Counted from the stretch's first letter, positions 25,796-33,745 are shown. The stretch is DNA of 39,220 bases from Verrucomicrobia bacterium UBA7008 (GCA_002449695.1 DJXI01000057.1:1-39220); one strand, 5' to 3'. Translations and numbers: made by a program. The notes: generated by a model not told the origin, from the letters alone.

Positions 25796-26766
25796 GTCGT
25801 GATCTCCTTGTTTGTTGTCGTACTGGTTTCAGATTGTCTTCCAAGCTCCATTTCCATGCCGTCGAAGGCGGCCTTGAGCGGCGCGGGGAGCGTGGAATCC
25901 AGCTCGCGCATCGAGCCGTATTGCGAGCGGAGCAGGTGCGTTATCCAGACCGGTTGCGCCGCCGCCGGGCGGTAGCGCCCGGAAGCCGCGAGCGCGCGGG
26001 CGGTCCGCGCCACCAGCTCGGATGAAGAATGCGAGAAGAAGAATCTGGCGTCGTCGGCGTGTCCCGGGCCCGCCGTCGCCTCCATGACGATCGCCGTGAA
26101 CGGGCGTTCGGCGTCCCGCTCCATCCCGGCGTACTTCAGCGCGTCGCGCGGGATTCCGCAGGTGTCCGTCGCGTACAAGAGGCGCGTCGCGCCCTTGTCA
26201 AGCATGTACAATGCGCAGCGCTCGCCCTTCTTGCGCGTGGAATGGTTGGCCGGGAGCGCGGTGAAGGCGACGCCACCTTCGACGACAGGCGCGCCGAACG
26301 CCACCCCGTTCACCTCCGGTGCGGGGCGCTCGTCCGCTGCGGCGGCGAAAAGCCTGCGCGCGGTCTTCGCCCACGATTCATGGCAATAGACGCGCTTGAC
26401 GCCAAGCGCGAGCGCCGCTTCCGGATCGAAGTGGTCGCGATGGGAATGGGTGTAGAACACGGCTTCCGGCCGACAGCCCTCCGGAAGCATCTCGCGATTG
26501 CGCGGCGTGAAATCAATGAGTGTGCGTCCGTCGATCAGAACGCTGGCGAAACGCCGCGTCTCGCCGTGCTTGTTCGGCCCCTTCTCCCAGTCGAGCGCGC
26601 CCGTGCCGAGAAAGCGAACCTTGAGAGCGCCAGAGGCGGCTAGAGCCTCGCTGTCGCCGGCATTTTCAGTGTGGGATGAGGTACTGGCGAACGCACAACG
26701 CAGCCTGGCGGCGCATGCAAGCGCTGCGCCGCCAAGCAGGAAATCACGTCTCGAAGTAGTCGTCAT
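25792..26766 (-). CDS. Tat-exported metallo-beta-lactamase-fold protein (phosphodiesterase-like)
   Basis: A 324-residue protein. SRRDFLLGGAALACAA is a Tat signal. FLGTGALDWEKG, then TLIDFTPRNREML, THSHRDHFDPE (H-x-H-x-D-H, about residue 107), LPANHS and YATDTC follow the order of PhnP/lactonase-type MBL proteins that bind two metals. The group includes cyclic phosphodiesterases; the substrate here is not known. The ATG overlaps the stop of a 34-residue ORF by four bases, and its stop overlaps the ATG of a 35-residue ORF by four. It belongs to the operon running down to the ribokinase and transporter genes. No good ribosome site of its own is seen, so coupling to the upstream mini-ORF is likely. 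Confidence 0.8.
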   Translation of the reverse strand: MTTTSRRDFLLGGAALACAARLRCAFASTSSHTENAGDSEALAASGALKVRFLGTGALDWEKGPNKHGETRRFASVLIDGRTLIDFTPRNREMLPEGCRPEAVFYTHSHRDHFDPEAALALGVKRVYCHESWAKTARRLFAAAADERPAPEVNGVAFGAPVVEGGVAFTALPANHSTRKKGERCALYMLDKGATRLLYATDTCGIPRDALKYAGMERDAERPFTAIVMEATAGPGHADDARFFFSHSSSELVARTARALAASGRYRPAAAQPVWITHLLRSQYGSMRELDSTLPAPLKAAFDGMEMELGRQSETSTTTNKEITT

Positions 26767-26867
26767 TGGCGAAGCTCTATCCGGCGTTCGATGATTTTCC
26801 CCTTCGGTTCAACATCCTCCAGTCGCGCATCTTTCGCGCCGTAAAGTCTCCATGCTCTTGCATTCAT
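26763..26867 (-). CDS. 34-residue ORF resembling an alcohol dehydrogenase N-terminus
   Basis: The ORF starts MNARAWRLYGAKDARLEDVE and ends KGKIIERRIELRQ. The first 20 residues match the opening of zinc-dependent MDR alcohol dehydrogenases (A-RLYG--D-RLE-V). The rest of such an enzyme is missing, so this looks like an internally deleted remnant. It keeps a strong AAAGGAG 9 bases upstream and a promoter. Its stop overlaps the MBL start by four bases, so it may now serve as a translated leader that feeds ribosomes into the MBL gene. Confidence 0.5.
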   Translation of the reverse strand: MNARAWRLYGAKDARLEDVEPKGKIIERRIELRQ

Positions 26868-26894
26868 CCGACAGATCTCCTTTAGTCTGCCGCT

Positions 26895-26951
26895 ATTCTA
26901 CCATTTGACGCCGTGGAAAGGCAATTGCAAAAACAAACTCAACACTTGCAT
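26895..26951 (-). promoter_or_regulatory. Promoter with upstream direct-repeat element (copy E)
   Basis: Minus strand: -10 TAGAAT (26895-26900), 18-bp spacer, -35 TTGCCT (26919-26924). The -35 abuts TTGCAA (26925-26930), with ATGCAA 21 bp further at 26946-26951. It matches copies A and B in layout though the spacer sequence differs. It drives the cluster from 26867 downward. Confidence 0.6.
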
Positions 26952-26957
26952 CTTCCA

Positions 26958-27385
26958 TACAGAAAGCCGAACGGCCACAGCGGCATCTTGTTGCCGAAGC
27001 CGACTTCAACGTCGTCGTTCACGACATGGCTGTGTGGAATCTTTAACCACAGAATACCCTGAAACGCCTTCGGCGACACTGAAAGCGGCTATTGAAGAGA
27101 AGTCTGCGAAACATCAGCCGCCATACATTCGACTACCAGAAGACTACAAGATTCGGCGGCGAATGTCGACAATCCTGCCACATTGAGGATGGACGAATGT
27201 CAGCGAGCTGCCCGAAGGTCTCGTTCACGCTGTCTTCAGTGTCCCGCGAATGCGGGCTTCTGTGTGTTCCGTGGTTAAAAACCGAAACGGGAGTTACCAC
27301 TAAATTCTTCGATGAACCTGTATTCCACAGCCTCGAGAGGGCTGTTGTCGGAAAACCACAGATTATCAAGACTCTCGCTACAGTG
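26958..27385. repeat. Dispersed repeat, copy 2 (core 27042-27279)
   Basis: The core is 238 bp, the same length as in copies 1 and 3. The left 75 bases or so present in copies 1 and 3 (from GCCGCGACC) are missing. In the right-hand hairpin the stem CCCGC/GCGGG is kept while the loop changes from AAAC to GAAT. It is flanked by element E on the left and element D on the right. With copies 3, D and E it fills most of the 1.1-kb gap between 26868 and 27973. Confidence 0.7.
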
Positions 27386-27424
27386 GAAATTGCATTTCAT
27401 GTCGCCAAACTTGCATCTCCCGCT
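27386..27424 (-). repeat. Direct-repeat promoter element, copy D
   Basis: Half-sites are at 27390-27395 and 27411-27416, 21 bp apart. On the minus strand TTTCCA and, 16 bp later, GATAAT give a possible promoter reading into repeat copy 2, which has no clear gene. The element is shared with copies A, B and C. Confidence 0.55.
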
Positions 27425-27435
27425 ATCGGGCCGCC

Positions 27436-27920
27436 GCCGCGACCACGCAGTTCATTTGCAAAGGACGTTGCGCAGGAGCCCCGCGCGATTCCGCCGGCTT
27501 CAGTACAGAAAGCCGAACGGCCACAGCGGCATCTTGTTGCCGAAGCCGACTTCAACGTCGTCGTTCACGACATGGCTGTCCGGAATCTTTAACCACAGAA
27601 TACCCTGAAACGCCTTCGGCGACACTGAAAGCGGCTATGGAAGAGAAGTCTGCGAAACATCAGCCGCCATACATTCGACTACCAGAAGACTACAAGATTC
27701 GGCGGCGAATGTCGACAATCCTGCCACATTGAGGATGGACGAATGTCAGCGAGCTGCCCGAAGGTCTCGTTCACGCTGTCTTCAGTGTCCCGCAAACGCG
27801 GGCTTTTGTGTGTTCCGTGGTTAAAAACCGAAACGGGAGTTACCACTAAATTCTTCGATGAACCTGTATTCCGCGGCCTCAAGAGGGCTGTTGTCGGAAA
27901 ACCACAGATTATCAAGACTC
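27436..27920. repeat. Dispersed repeat, copy 3 (core 27588-27825)
   Basis: Nearly identical to copy 1, including the leading GCCGCGACCACGCAGTTCA segment. It starts 546 bases after the equivalent position of copy 2, giving a tandem arrangement with element D between them. It ends just before the promoter of the XylR-type regulator. Confidence 0.7.
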
Positions 27921-27936
27921 ATGTCGCTTCCCGCAC

Positions 27937-27965
27937 TTGCAAAAATCCGCCGCATATCGTATAAT
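27937..27965 (+). promoter_or_regulatory. Promoter of the XylR-type regulator (leaderless)
   Basis: -35 TTGCAA (27937-27942), 17-bp spacer, perfect -10 TATAAT (27960-27965). The -10 ends 8 bases before ATG 27974, so transcription should begin at or within a base or two of the start codon. No ribosome site is present. Confidence 0.75.
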
Positions 27966-27973
27966 TCTTACCC

Positions 27974-29125
27974 ATGAAGCGGAAGAATGTACTTGTGATG
28001 GTCAGCCCGATGAGCGTCACCCGGGTCGAAGGGATCGCGCGTTTCGCGCGCGAGCACGACTGGAACCTGATGATCCAGGACCGGCTCGGCTACCATCCCG
28101 TCGCCTGGAACGGCGACGGCATCATCGCGACGCTCCGGTCGGACCCCGTCACGTTCTCCAGCATCGCGCGGCTCATGCGGCGCGGCGTGCCGACCGTGGA
28201 CCTCACCCTGTCGCGGCCCGACGTCGACGTGCCGCGCGTCACCTCCGACCACAAGGCGATCGGACGCCTCGCCGCCGAACACTTCCTGGAGCGGAACTTC
28301 AGCAACGCCGTCTGGTTCTCGACCGGCTGGGGCCGTGTCCACGAGATGCGGTTCAGGGGACTTGCGGACAGGCTGGGCCGCACGCCCGCGAAATGGGTGC
28401 TGTCCGAGAGTCTGCCCCGGTCGCGGCAGAACGACTGGGGCGCGTTCACGAAATGGCTGCGCGGCGCATTCGCCGCGGCGCAGAAGCCCGTGGCGGCGCT
28501 CACCTACGACGAGGCGGACGGCGCGCGCCTCCTGAACGCGGCGCTGGAACTGGACATCTCCGTCCCCGAGGAGCTCGCCATCCTCACCATCGGCGACAAC
28601 CGGACGATCTGCGAGAACCAGTCCGTGCCGCTGTCCTCCATCGACCAGAACCTGGAGCACGGCGGATACGCGGCGGCCGCCCTTCTCGACCGGCTGATGG
28701 CGGGTCGGCAGCCGCCGCAGAAGCCGATCCTCATTCCGCCGCTCGGCGTCGTCGTGCGGCGATCGACGGAAGTCATCGCCGTCGCGGAGCCGATCGTCCG
28801 CCGGGCGATGGAATTCATCGCGCGGAATCTGGCCCGGCCCATCGGCTCGCCGCAGATCGCCGACGCCCTCGACGTCAAACGGACGGTGCTCGACACGCTC
28901 TTCCGCGAGCACCTCTGCCATTCGGTCGGCGAGGAGATCCGCCGGCAGCGGTTCGCGCGCGCAAAGCTCCTGCTCGAAACGACGCAGACGCCCGTCGCCG
29001 AGATCGCCGCCGAAACCGGCTTCTGCAGCCCGTCCCATCTCGCCAACACGTTCCGGGACGCGACCGGCGCGTCCCCGCGCGACTGGCGAAAACACGCCCT
29101 GTCGTCGACCCTTCGCACGACGTGA
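27974..29125 (+). CDS. XylR-type transcriptional regulator (LacI-like sensor plus AraC HTH)
   Basis: A 383-residue protein. Residues 5-270 form a periplasmic-binding-protein-like sensor of the LacI/XylR kind (VEGIARFAREHDWNL, VTSDHKAIGRLAAEHFLER, LAILTIGDNRTICE, SSIDQN). Residues 275-375 form an AraC-family DNA-binding domain (EFIARNLARPIGSPQIAD, ARAKLLLETTQTPVAEIA, ETGFCSPSHLANTFRDATG). E. coli XylR has the same layout, senses xylose and activates xylan-sugar genes. Convergent placement with a GH115 glucuronidase makes a hemicellulose sugar the likely ligand (inference). Start 27974 fits the family N-terminus and the leaderless promoter. Repeat copy 3 ends 50 bases upstream. Confidence 0.85.
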   Translation: MKRKNVLVMVSPMSVTRVEGIARFAREHDWNLMIQDRLGYHPVAWNGDGIIATLRSDPVTFSSIARLMRRGVPTVDLTLSRPDVDVPRVTSDHKAIGRLAAEHFLERNFSNAVWFSTGWGRVHEMRFRGLADRLGRTPAKWVLSESLPRSRQNDWGAFTKWLRGAFAAAQKPVAALTYDEADGARLLNAALELDISVPEELAILTIGDNRTICENQSVPLSSIDQNLEHGGYAAAALLDRLMAGRQPPQKPILIPPLGVVVRRSTEVIAVAEPIVRRAMEFIARNLARPIGSPQIADALDVKRTVLDTLFREHLCHSVGEEIRRQRFARAKLLLETTQTPVAEIAAETGFCSPSHLANTFRDATGASPRDWRKHALSSTLRTT

Positions 29126-29149
29126 GACGCGGACAAACACACCTTCACC

Positions 29150-29166
29150 CTCGTGCGCGACACGAG
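29150..29166. terminator. Weak hairpin between convergent genes
   Basis: CTCGTG (29150-29155) and CACGAG (29161-29166) form a 6-bp stem with a 5-base loop, 24 bases after the regulator stop. It lacks a T tract, so terminator function is uncertain. Confidence 0.25.
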
Positions 29167-29216
29167 CGCGGAGTAATCCGCTTGATGAAACGCAGGCGAT
29201 AGGGCCACAACAGCGG

Positions 29217-32200
29217 TCAACGGGCGAGGCGGGCGGCGGCGGCCTCCGTGCCGAAGAGGTAGCCGGCGGGGCCCTCGCCCCACGCGACGACGATCTTCTC
29301 GAAGGCGACGCCGGGATCGAGCGGCGCGAGCTCGACCGTCAGGCGGCCGTCGCCGTCGCGCGCGGGCAGGCGGTCGAAGCGCACCGTCTCCGCGACGACG
29401 CGCCGCGCGACCGTCGGATAGAAGACGCTGTAGCGGTTCGCCGGATCCTCGTTCAGCCGCGCGTTGAAATTGACCTCACGCGTCGTGCCGCCGACCGTCA
29501 CCGTGTAGCGGTGCCCTTCCGCGCGCGCGAACGCGAGCGTCGACCGCGTGACGACCGTGACCGTCACCGCCGACGCGTCCGCCGGCACCGGCGCGCGATA
29601 GATGAGCTTCGCGCCCGTCGGCGGATCAAGCCGCGGGAAGACCTCGACCGCCCCCAGCGTCCGCCCGAGTCCCGGCAGCGTCTCCCAGCGGAAGCCCGCC
29701 GGCGCGACGGCCGACGCGTAGTGCGGCGCTTCGATCGCCGTGTACACGCGGTCCGCCGCCGGCGCGGGCGGCGGCACGGGCGGACGCGGCGCGGCCGGGC
29801 GCGGGCGCGCGGCCACGGCGGCCTCGTACGCCGCGCGCACGACCGGAGCCCACTTTGCGTAGCCGGCCGCGTTCGGGTGCAGATTGTCATCCGTCAGCGC
29901 CGGATCGAAGCGGCCGTCCGCGAGCAGGAAGACGTCCGCGTAATCCGTCCAGAGGATCGTCTGCCCGTCCGCGAGCGGCCGGAGGAGCCGGTTCACCTCG
30001 TCGTTCTTGCCGCGCTCGACGCAGTCGGGCGTGCCGCGCGGCAGGATCGGGCACAGGAGGATCTTCGCCGACGGCTGGCGCGCGCGGATTTCGCGCAGGC
30101 ACGCGCGGATCTGCGCGGCCGTCTCCGCCGCCGGTTCGTGCGGACCGTTGTTCGTGCCGATCATCAGCTGCACGACCTTCGCGCGGCAGCCGTCCAGCTC
30201 GCCCGACCGCAGCCGCCACAGGAGGTTTTTCACGTTGTCGGCGCCGAAGCCGATGTTCAGCACCTTGAGGCCGTTCGTCACGCCGCCGTACGCCGCGCGC
30301 CCGTGCCGCTCCCAGCGGTGCGTGATCGAGTCGCCGACGAGCACGAGGTCAAAGACCTTCTCCCGCGCGATCGCCGCGAGCGTCGCCTCGTGGCGGCGCA
30401 TCCACCAGTTCTCGCCCATGTCCTTGTCGTACGACTGGTTGCGCGCGACCGAATAGATGCGCGGCTCCGATCGAGCGAGCGGGGAGTTGAGAGCGGGGGA
30501 TTGAGAATGGTCGTCCTCGACTTTCACCTCGCCATTCTCGACTCTCAACTTCGGCGGGCACGTGTCCGCCGGAAAGCCGTCGCTCCACGACGTGTAGCCG
30601 ATGACCTTCTGGCGCATCATGCCGTTCCACTTGCCGCCGGCGACATCCTCGTTGTAGCGGCGGCACAGCTCCGCGTGGCGCGCGAACGCCGTGTCCATGC
30701 GGTCGGCCCAGGCGTTGGCGGCCGCGTCGCCCCGCGCCGCGAGCGACGCGTTCATCGCCTGCGCGAAGTAGAGGTCGTAGAGGTTCGCCATGACCGCCGC
30801 CGGGAAGAGGACGATCTCGAAATAGGCGTCCTTCGCCGCCGCGTCCAGCCGGTCGTACTGCTTCTTCGCCGCGGCCGCGAGGCGCGCGTAATCGCCCGCG
30901 GCCGTCGCCCATTCGCCGGAGGCGAGATCGTACGTGTCCTTGTTCAAGAGCTCCGGCGTGCAGCGCGCGGCCAGGCGCGCGCTCGCGTCGAGGATGCGCG
31001 CGGCCTCCTTGATCTCGGCGGCGGACTGAGGACAGTCCGCCCGACCAAGCGCAAACGTGTCGGCGCAGAACGATTCGGTGAACGCGTGCAGCGTCTGCGG
31101 CGTGTAGCGCGTCGGCCGCCACGCCATATCGAGGAAGAGCGTGATCGGATACTCCATCGGCTTGAGGTCGCCGACGTTCAGGATCCACAGCCGGTCCACG
31201 CCGTATTCGTACGCGAGCGACATCTGCTCCCAGAGCGAAATCGCGCTCGTGCAGTTGATGAACTTCGAGTTGCGCGGCGCGCCGACGTAGTCGACGTGGT
31301 AGTACATCCCCCAGCCGCCCGGCCGGCCGCGCTCCGCCGCGTTCGGCAGCCGCCGCACGTTGCCCCAGTTGTCGTCGCACAGGAGAATCGTCACGTCGTC
31401 CGGCGGCCGCAGCCCGCGGTCGTAGTCGGCCTGCACCTCCTTGTAGAGCGCCCACGCCTGCGGCGTCGCGGCGGCGGGCCGGCCCGTCTCGCGTGCGATG
31501 ATCGCGCGCTGGCTGTCGATGATCGTCCGCATCAGATCGAGATTGCCCGCCTCGTCCATCTCCTCGTCGCCGTCGCCGCGCATGCCGATCGTGACGACGT
31601 CCTCGGTGTCCTTCAGGCGGCGCACGCCCGCGGCGAAGAAGTCGTCGAGCGACGCCTTGTTCGTCCGGTAGTTCCACGGGCCGTAGCCCTTGCGGTCGCG
31701 CGCGTACTCCTGGTGGTTGCGCCCCATCGGCTCGTGGTGCGACGTGCCGACGATGACGCCCATCGCGTCGAGCGTCGCCGAGTTCGCGGGATCGTCCGCG
31801 TAGAACGCCCAGCACCACATCGCCGGCCACAGGAAGTTGCCCCGAAGCCGCAGGATCAATTCGCCGACGCGCGCATAGAAGCGGTGGTCGCCGACGTCCG
31901 TCCCGTACGTGCTCTTCACCCAGCCCGTCAGGCACGGCGCCTCGTCGTTCAGGAAGATGCCGCGGTAGCGCACGGCCGGCTCGCCGTTCGTGTAGTCGCC
32001 GCGCGCGATCGACAGCTCCAGCTTCCGGCCGTCCTTCGCCTTCCACCTGAGCGGCGCATCCGCCCAGTCGTACCACGGGCTCACGCCGATCTGCTCGGAG
32101 AGTTCGTAGAGGCCGTACACCGCGCCGCGCCGGTCGCTGCCCGCGACGACGAGCGCCTCGCGCACGCCCGCGCACGGATTCCTGACGAACGTGATGCGGT

Positions 32201-32561
32201 ACTGCTCGCGCCGCCCCCGGAGCGCCGCGACATCCAGCCGACCCGCGTCAATGAGCGGTTTCAGCGTCGGGCCGTCGACCGTGCCGGCGAGAATCACCTG
32301 GTCGCCCGTCTCCGGGACGTCCGCGCCCGTCACGCGGCGGAAGTCGGCCGCGAGGTTCCGCGCCGCGAGCCGGACCGCGCTGTTTTCCGCCGCGTCCACG
32401 ACAAGGCGGCACTGCGGCCGGCCGCCGCTGACGAGCGTGAAGCGGTCGGGCGCGAGACGATCCGTCGTCGCCTGCGGATGGTCGAGGGCCGCCGCCGCCA
32501 GCGCGGCCGCCGCCGCGCACACCGTCACGATTCGTTTGACACGCTGATCTGTCTTCTTCAT
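29217..32561 (-). CDS. GH115 alpha-glucuronidase with inserted SGNH/GDSL esterase
   Basis: A 1114-residue exported protein, longer than GH115 enzymes without an insert. Residues 1-28 are a signal peptide. GH115 motifs run in order: YRGIFLNDEAPCLTGWV (about 195), LRGNFLWPAMW, GTSHHEPMGR, TIGMRGDGDEEMDEAG, CDDNWGNVRRLP, YYHVDYVGAPRN and WILNVGDLKPMEYPITLF. The GH115 C-terminal sandwich (TAIEAPHYASAVAP, PGLGRTLGAVEVFP) resumes at about 915. Between lies an SGNH hydrolase at about 710-890: VLVGDSITHRW, GFGADN, MIGTNN and DDNLHPNAAGY. GH115 enzymes remove (4-O-methyl)glucuronic acid from xylan; the SGNH part may remove acetyl groups (inference). A palindromic DNA stretch lies in frame before the SGNH domain. 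There is no ribosome site; a -10-like TAGACT ends 6 bases before the ATG. Confidence 0.85.
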   Translation of the reverse strand: MKKTDQRVKRIVTVCAAAAALAAAALDHPQATTDRLAPDRFTLVSGGRPQCRLVVDAAENSAVRLAARNLAADFRRVTGADVPETGDQVILAGTVDGPTLKPLIDAGRLDVAALRGRREQYRITFVRNPCAGVREALVVAGSDRRGAVYGLYELSEQIGVSPWYDWADAPLRWKAKDGRKLELSIARGDYTNGEPAVRYRGIFLNDEAPCLTGWVKSTYGTDVGDHRFYARVGELILRLRGNFLWPAMWCWAFYADDPANSATLDAMGVIVGTSHHEPMGRNHQEYARDRKGYGPWNYRTNKASLDDFFAAGVRRLKDTEDVVTIGMRGDGDEEMDEAGNLDLMRTIIDSQRAIIARETGRPAAATPQAWALYKEVQADYDRGLRPPDDVTILLCDDNWGNVRRLPNAAERGRPGGWGMYYHVDYVGAPRNSKFINCTSAISLWEQMSLAYEYGVDRLWILNVGDLKPMEYPITLFLDMAWRPTRYTPQTLHAFTESFCADTFALGRADCPQSAAEIKEAARILDASARLAARCTPELLNKDTYDLASGEWATAAGDYARLAAAAKKQYDRLDAAAKDAYFEIVLFPAAVMANLYDLYFAQAMNASLAARGDAAANAWADRMDTAFARHAELCRRYNEDVAGGKWNGMMRQKVIGYTSWSDGFPADTCPPKLRVENGEVKVEDDHSQSPALNSPLARSEPRIYSVARNQSYDKDMGENWWMRRHEATLAAIAREKVFDLVLVGDSITHRWERHGRAAYGGVTNGLKVLNIGFGADNVKNLLWRLRSGELDGCRAKVVQLMIGTNNGPHEPAAETAAQIRACLREIRARQPSAKILLCPILPRGTPDCVERGKNDEVNRLLRPLADGQTILWTDYADVFLLADGRFDPALTDDNLHPNAAGYAKWAPVVRAAYEAAVAARPRPAAPRPPVPPPAPAADRVYTAIEAPHYASAVAPAGFRWETLPGLGRTLGAVEVFPRLDPPTGAKLIYRAPVPADASAVTVTVVTRSTLAFARAEGHRYTVTVGGTTREVNFNARLNEDPANRYSVFYPTVARRVVAETVRFDRLPARDGDGRLTVELAPLDPGVAFEKIVVAWGEGPAGYLFGTEAAAARLAR
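30485..30550. repeat. In-frame palindromic insert inside the GH115-SGNH gene
   Basis: AGTTGAGAG (30485-30493) pairs with CTCTCAACT (30542-30550), and inside it GAGAATGG (30503-30510) pairs with CCATTCTC (30532-30539). It encodes a low-complexity linker (KLRVENGEVKVEDDHSQS) at the junction of the GH115 and SGNH domains. It looks like a mobile palindromic repeat that landed in frame. Confidence 0.6.
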
Positions 32562-32567
32562 GCGGAT

Positions 32568-32573
32568 AGTCTA
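32568..32573 (-). promoter_or_regulatory. -10-like hexamer directly before the GH115 start
   Basis: TAGACT on the minus strand ends 6 bases before ATG 32561, and no ribosome site exists. No convincing -35 was seen, so this is a weak leaderless-promoter candidate in the 65-base gap. Confidence 0.35.
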
Positions 32574-32626
32574 TCATTTTCCATCCGCACGTGCCGTCAC
32601 CCGAACGGGGTAGCCGGCGCACGCGT

Positions 32627-33745
32627 TCACCGCCTGACCCAGCACGTGCCGGGAACGGCCGTGATGCCGTGGCAGGCGGCGATGGTGATGCCGTAGTTCA
32701 TGACCGGCACGCCCGCGCGCACGCAGCGCGCGATGCGCTCCTGCATCATCCGCCGCGTCAGCATGCACGCGCCGCAGTGGACGACCGCCGCGTAGGGCGA
32801 CAGGTCCTCCGGGAAGTCGCCGCCCGACGTCCACGCGAACCGCAAGTCCTTTCCCGTATGTTCCTTCAGCCAGCGCGGCAGCTTGACCGTGCCGATGTCC
32901 GCGCACTGCTGGCGGCGGTGGGTGCAGCCTTCGGAAATGAGGACCGTGTCGCCGTCCTTCAGGCTGGCGAGCGCCGCCGCGCCCGAACAGAAGACGGCAA
33001 GGTCGCCCTTCGCGCGCGCGAACACGATGGAGAACGACGTCAGCGGAATCGCGGGCGGCACGACTTTCGCCACCGCGCCGAACGCCTGCGAATCGGTGAT
33101 GACAAACGCGACGTCCGGGACGCGCGCGAGCGTCGCGGCCAGCTCCGTCTCGCGGCAGACGACGGCCGTCGCGCCCGCGTCCAGCAGTTCGCGGATGACC
33201 TGCTGCTGCGGCAGGATGAGCCGGCCCTTCGGCGCGGCGGAATCGATCGGGCAGACGCAGATGACGAAGTCGCCTTTCGCGACGAGGTCGGCGACGAGCG
33301 GACGCGGCTCGTCCGCCAGCTTCAGCGCGGCGATCGCGTCCTTCAGCTTCTCGACCGGCTCGCCGCGCCGGTACTCGAGCACCGCCACCTGCCGCGCCGC
33401 GCACGCGGCAAGGAACTTCTCCTTCGCCGCCGCGTCGCCGTCAGCCGCCACCCACACGGCGACGTCCGTCGTCGCGAGCACCGCGAGCGTCTTCCGGACG
33501 CGGAGCGCGCCCAGCTCGCCCTCGTCGTCGTCCAGGCCCGCCGTGTCGGTCAAGAGGCACGGCCCGAGCGGCAGGATCTCCATCGCCTTGGAGACGGGAT
33601 CGGTCGTCGTGCCCGGCTTCGCGTTGACGATGGCGACCTCCTGCCCCGTCAGCGCGTTGACGAGCGTCGACTTGCCCGCGTTGCGCAGACCGAAGAACGC
33701 GATGTGGATGCGCCCGCCTTTCGGCGTCTCGTTCAGTTCCGCCAT
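32627..33745 (-). CDS. hydF: [FeFe]-hydrogenase maturation GTPase HydF
   Basis: A 372-residue protein, close to the family's 380-410. HydF is the scaffold on which HydE and HydG build the two-iron subcluster before transfer to the hydrogenase. The GTPase domain has the Walker A motif FFGLRNAGKSTLVN (about residue 18), switch region PGTTTDP and DTAGLDD. The cluster-binding domain has ISEGCTHRRQQCADIGTVKLP (C-x-H, about 275) and HCGACM (H-C-x-x-C, about 323), followed by VMNYGITIAACHG. These three Cys and His positions match the [4Fe-4S] ligands of the family. It starts 10 bases after the mlaD-like stop. hydE, hydG and the hydrogenase are not in the window. It indicates an anaerobic, hydrogen-metabolising host. 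Confidence 0.9.
   Translation of the reverse strand: MAELNETPKGGRIHIAFFGLRNAGKSTLVNALTGQEVAIVNAKPGTTTDPVSKAMEILPLGPCLLTDTAGLDDDEGELGALRVRKTLAVLATTDVAVWVAADGDAAAKEKFLAACAARQVAVLEYRRGEPVEKLKDAIAALKLADEPRPLVADLVAKGDFVICVCPIDSAAPKGRLILPQQQVIRELLDAGATAVVCRETELAATLARVPDVAFVITDSQAFGAVAKVVPPAIPLTSFSIVFARAKGDLAVFCSGAAALASLKDGDTVLISEGCTHRRQQCADIGTVKLPRWLKEHTGKDLRFAWTSGGDFPEDLSPYAAVVHCGACMLTRRMMQERIARCVRAGVPVMNYGITIAACHGITAVPGTCWVRR

Noticed and set aside
27133..27369. Minus-strand ORF repeated in all three repeat copies (contains VSVFNHGTHRSPHSRDTEDSV)
   Set aside because: Differences among copies mostly change residues, no ribosome site precedes it, and the frame is explained by the inverted-repeat core.
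26919..27424. Possible CRISPR array from repeated short elements
   Set aside because: The repeats are 40-bp elements 0.5 kb apart with near-identical intervening sequence, not unique spacers, and no cas genes are present.
29511..32696. A very long open frame on the plus strand opposite the GH115 gene
   Set aside because: It is Arg-rich low-complexity sequence created by the GC-biased codons of the GH115 gene on the other strand, with no recognisable motif.
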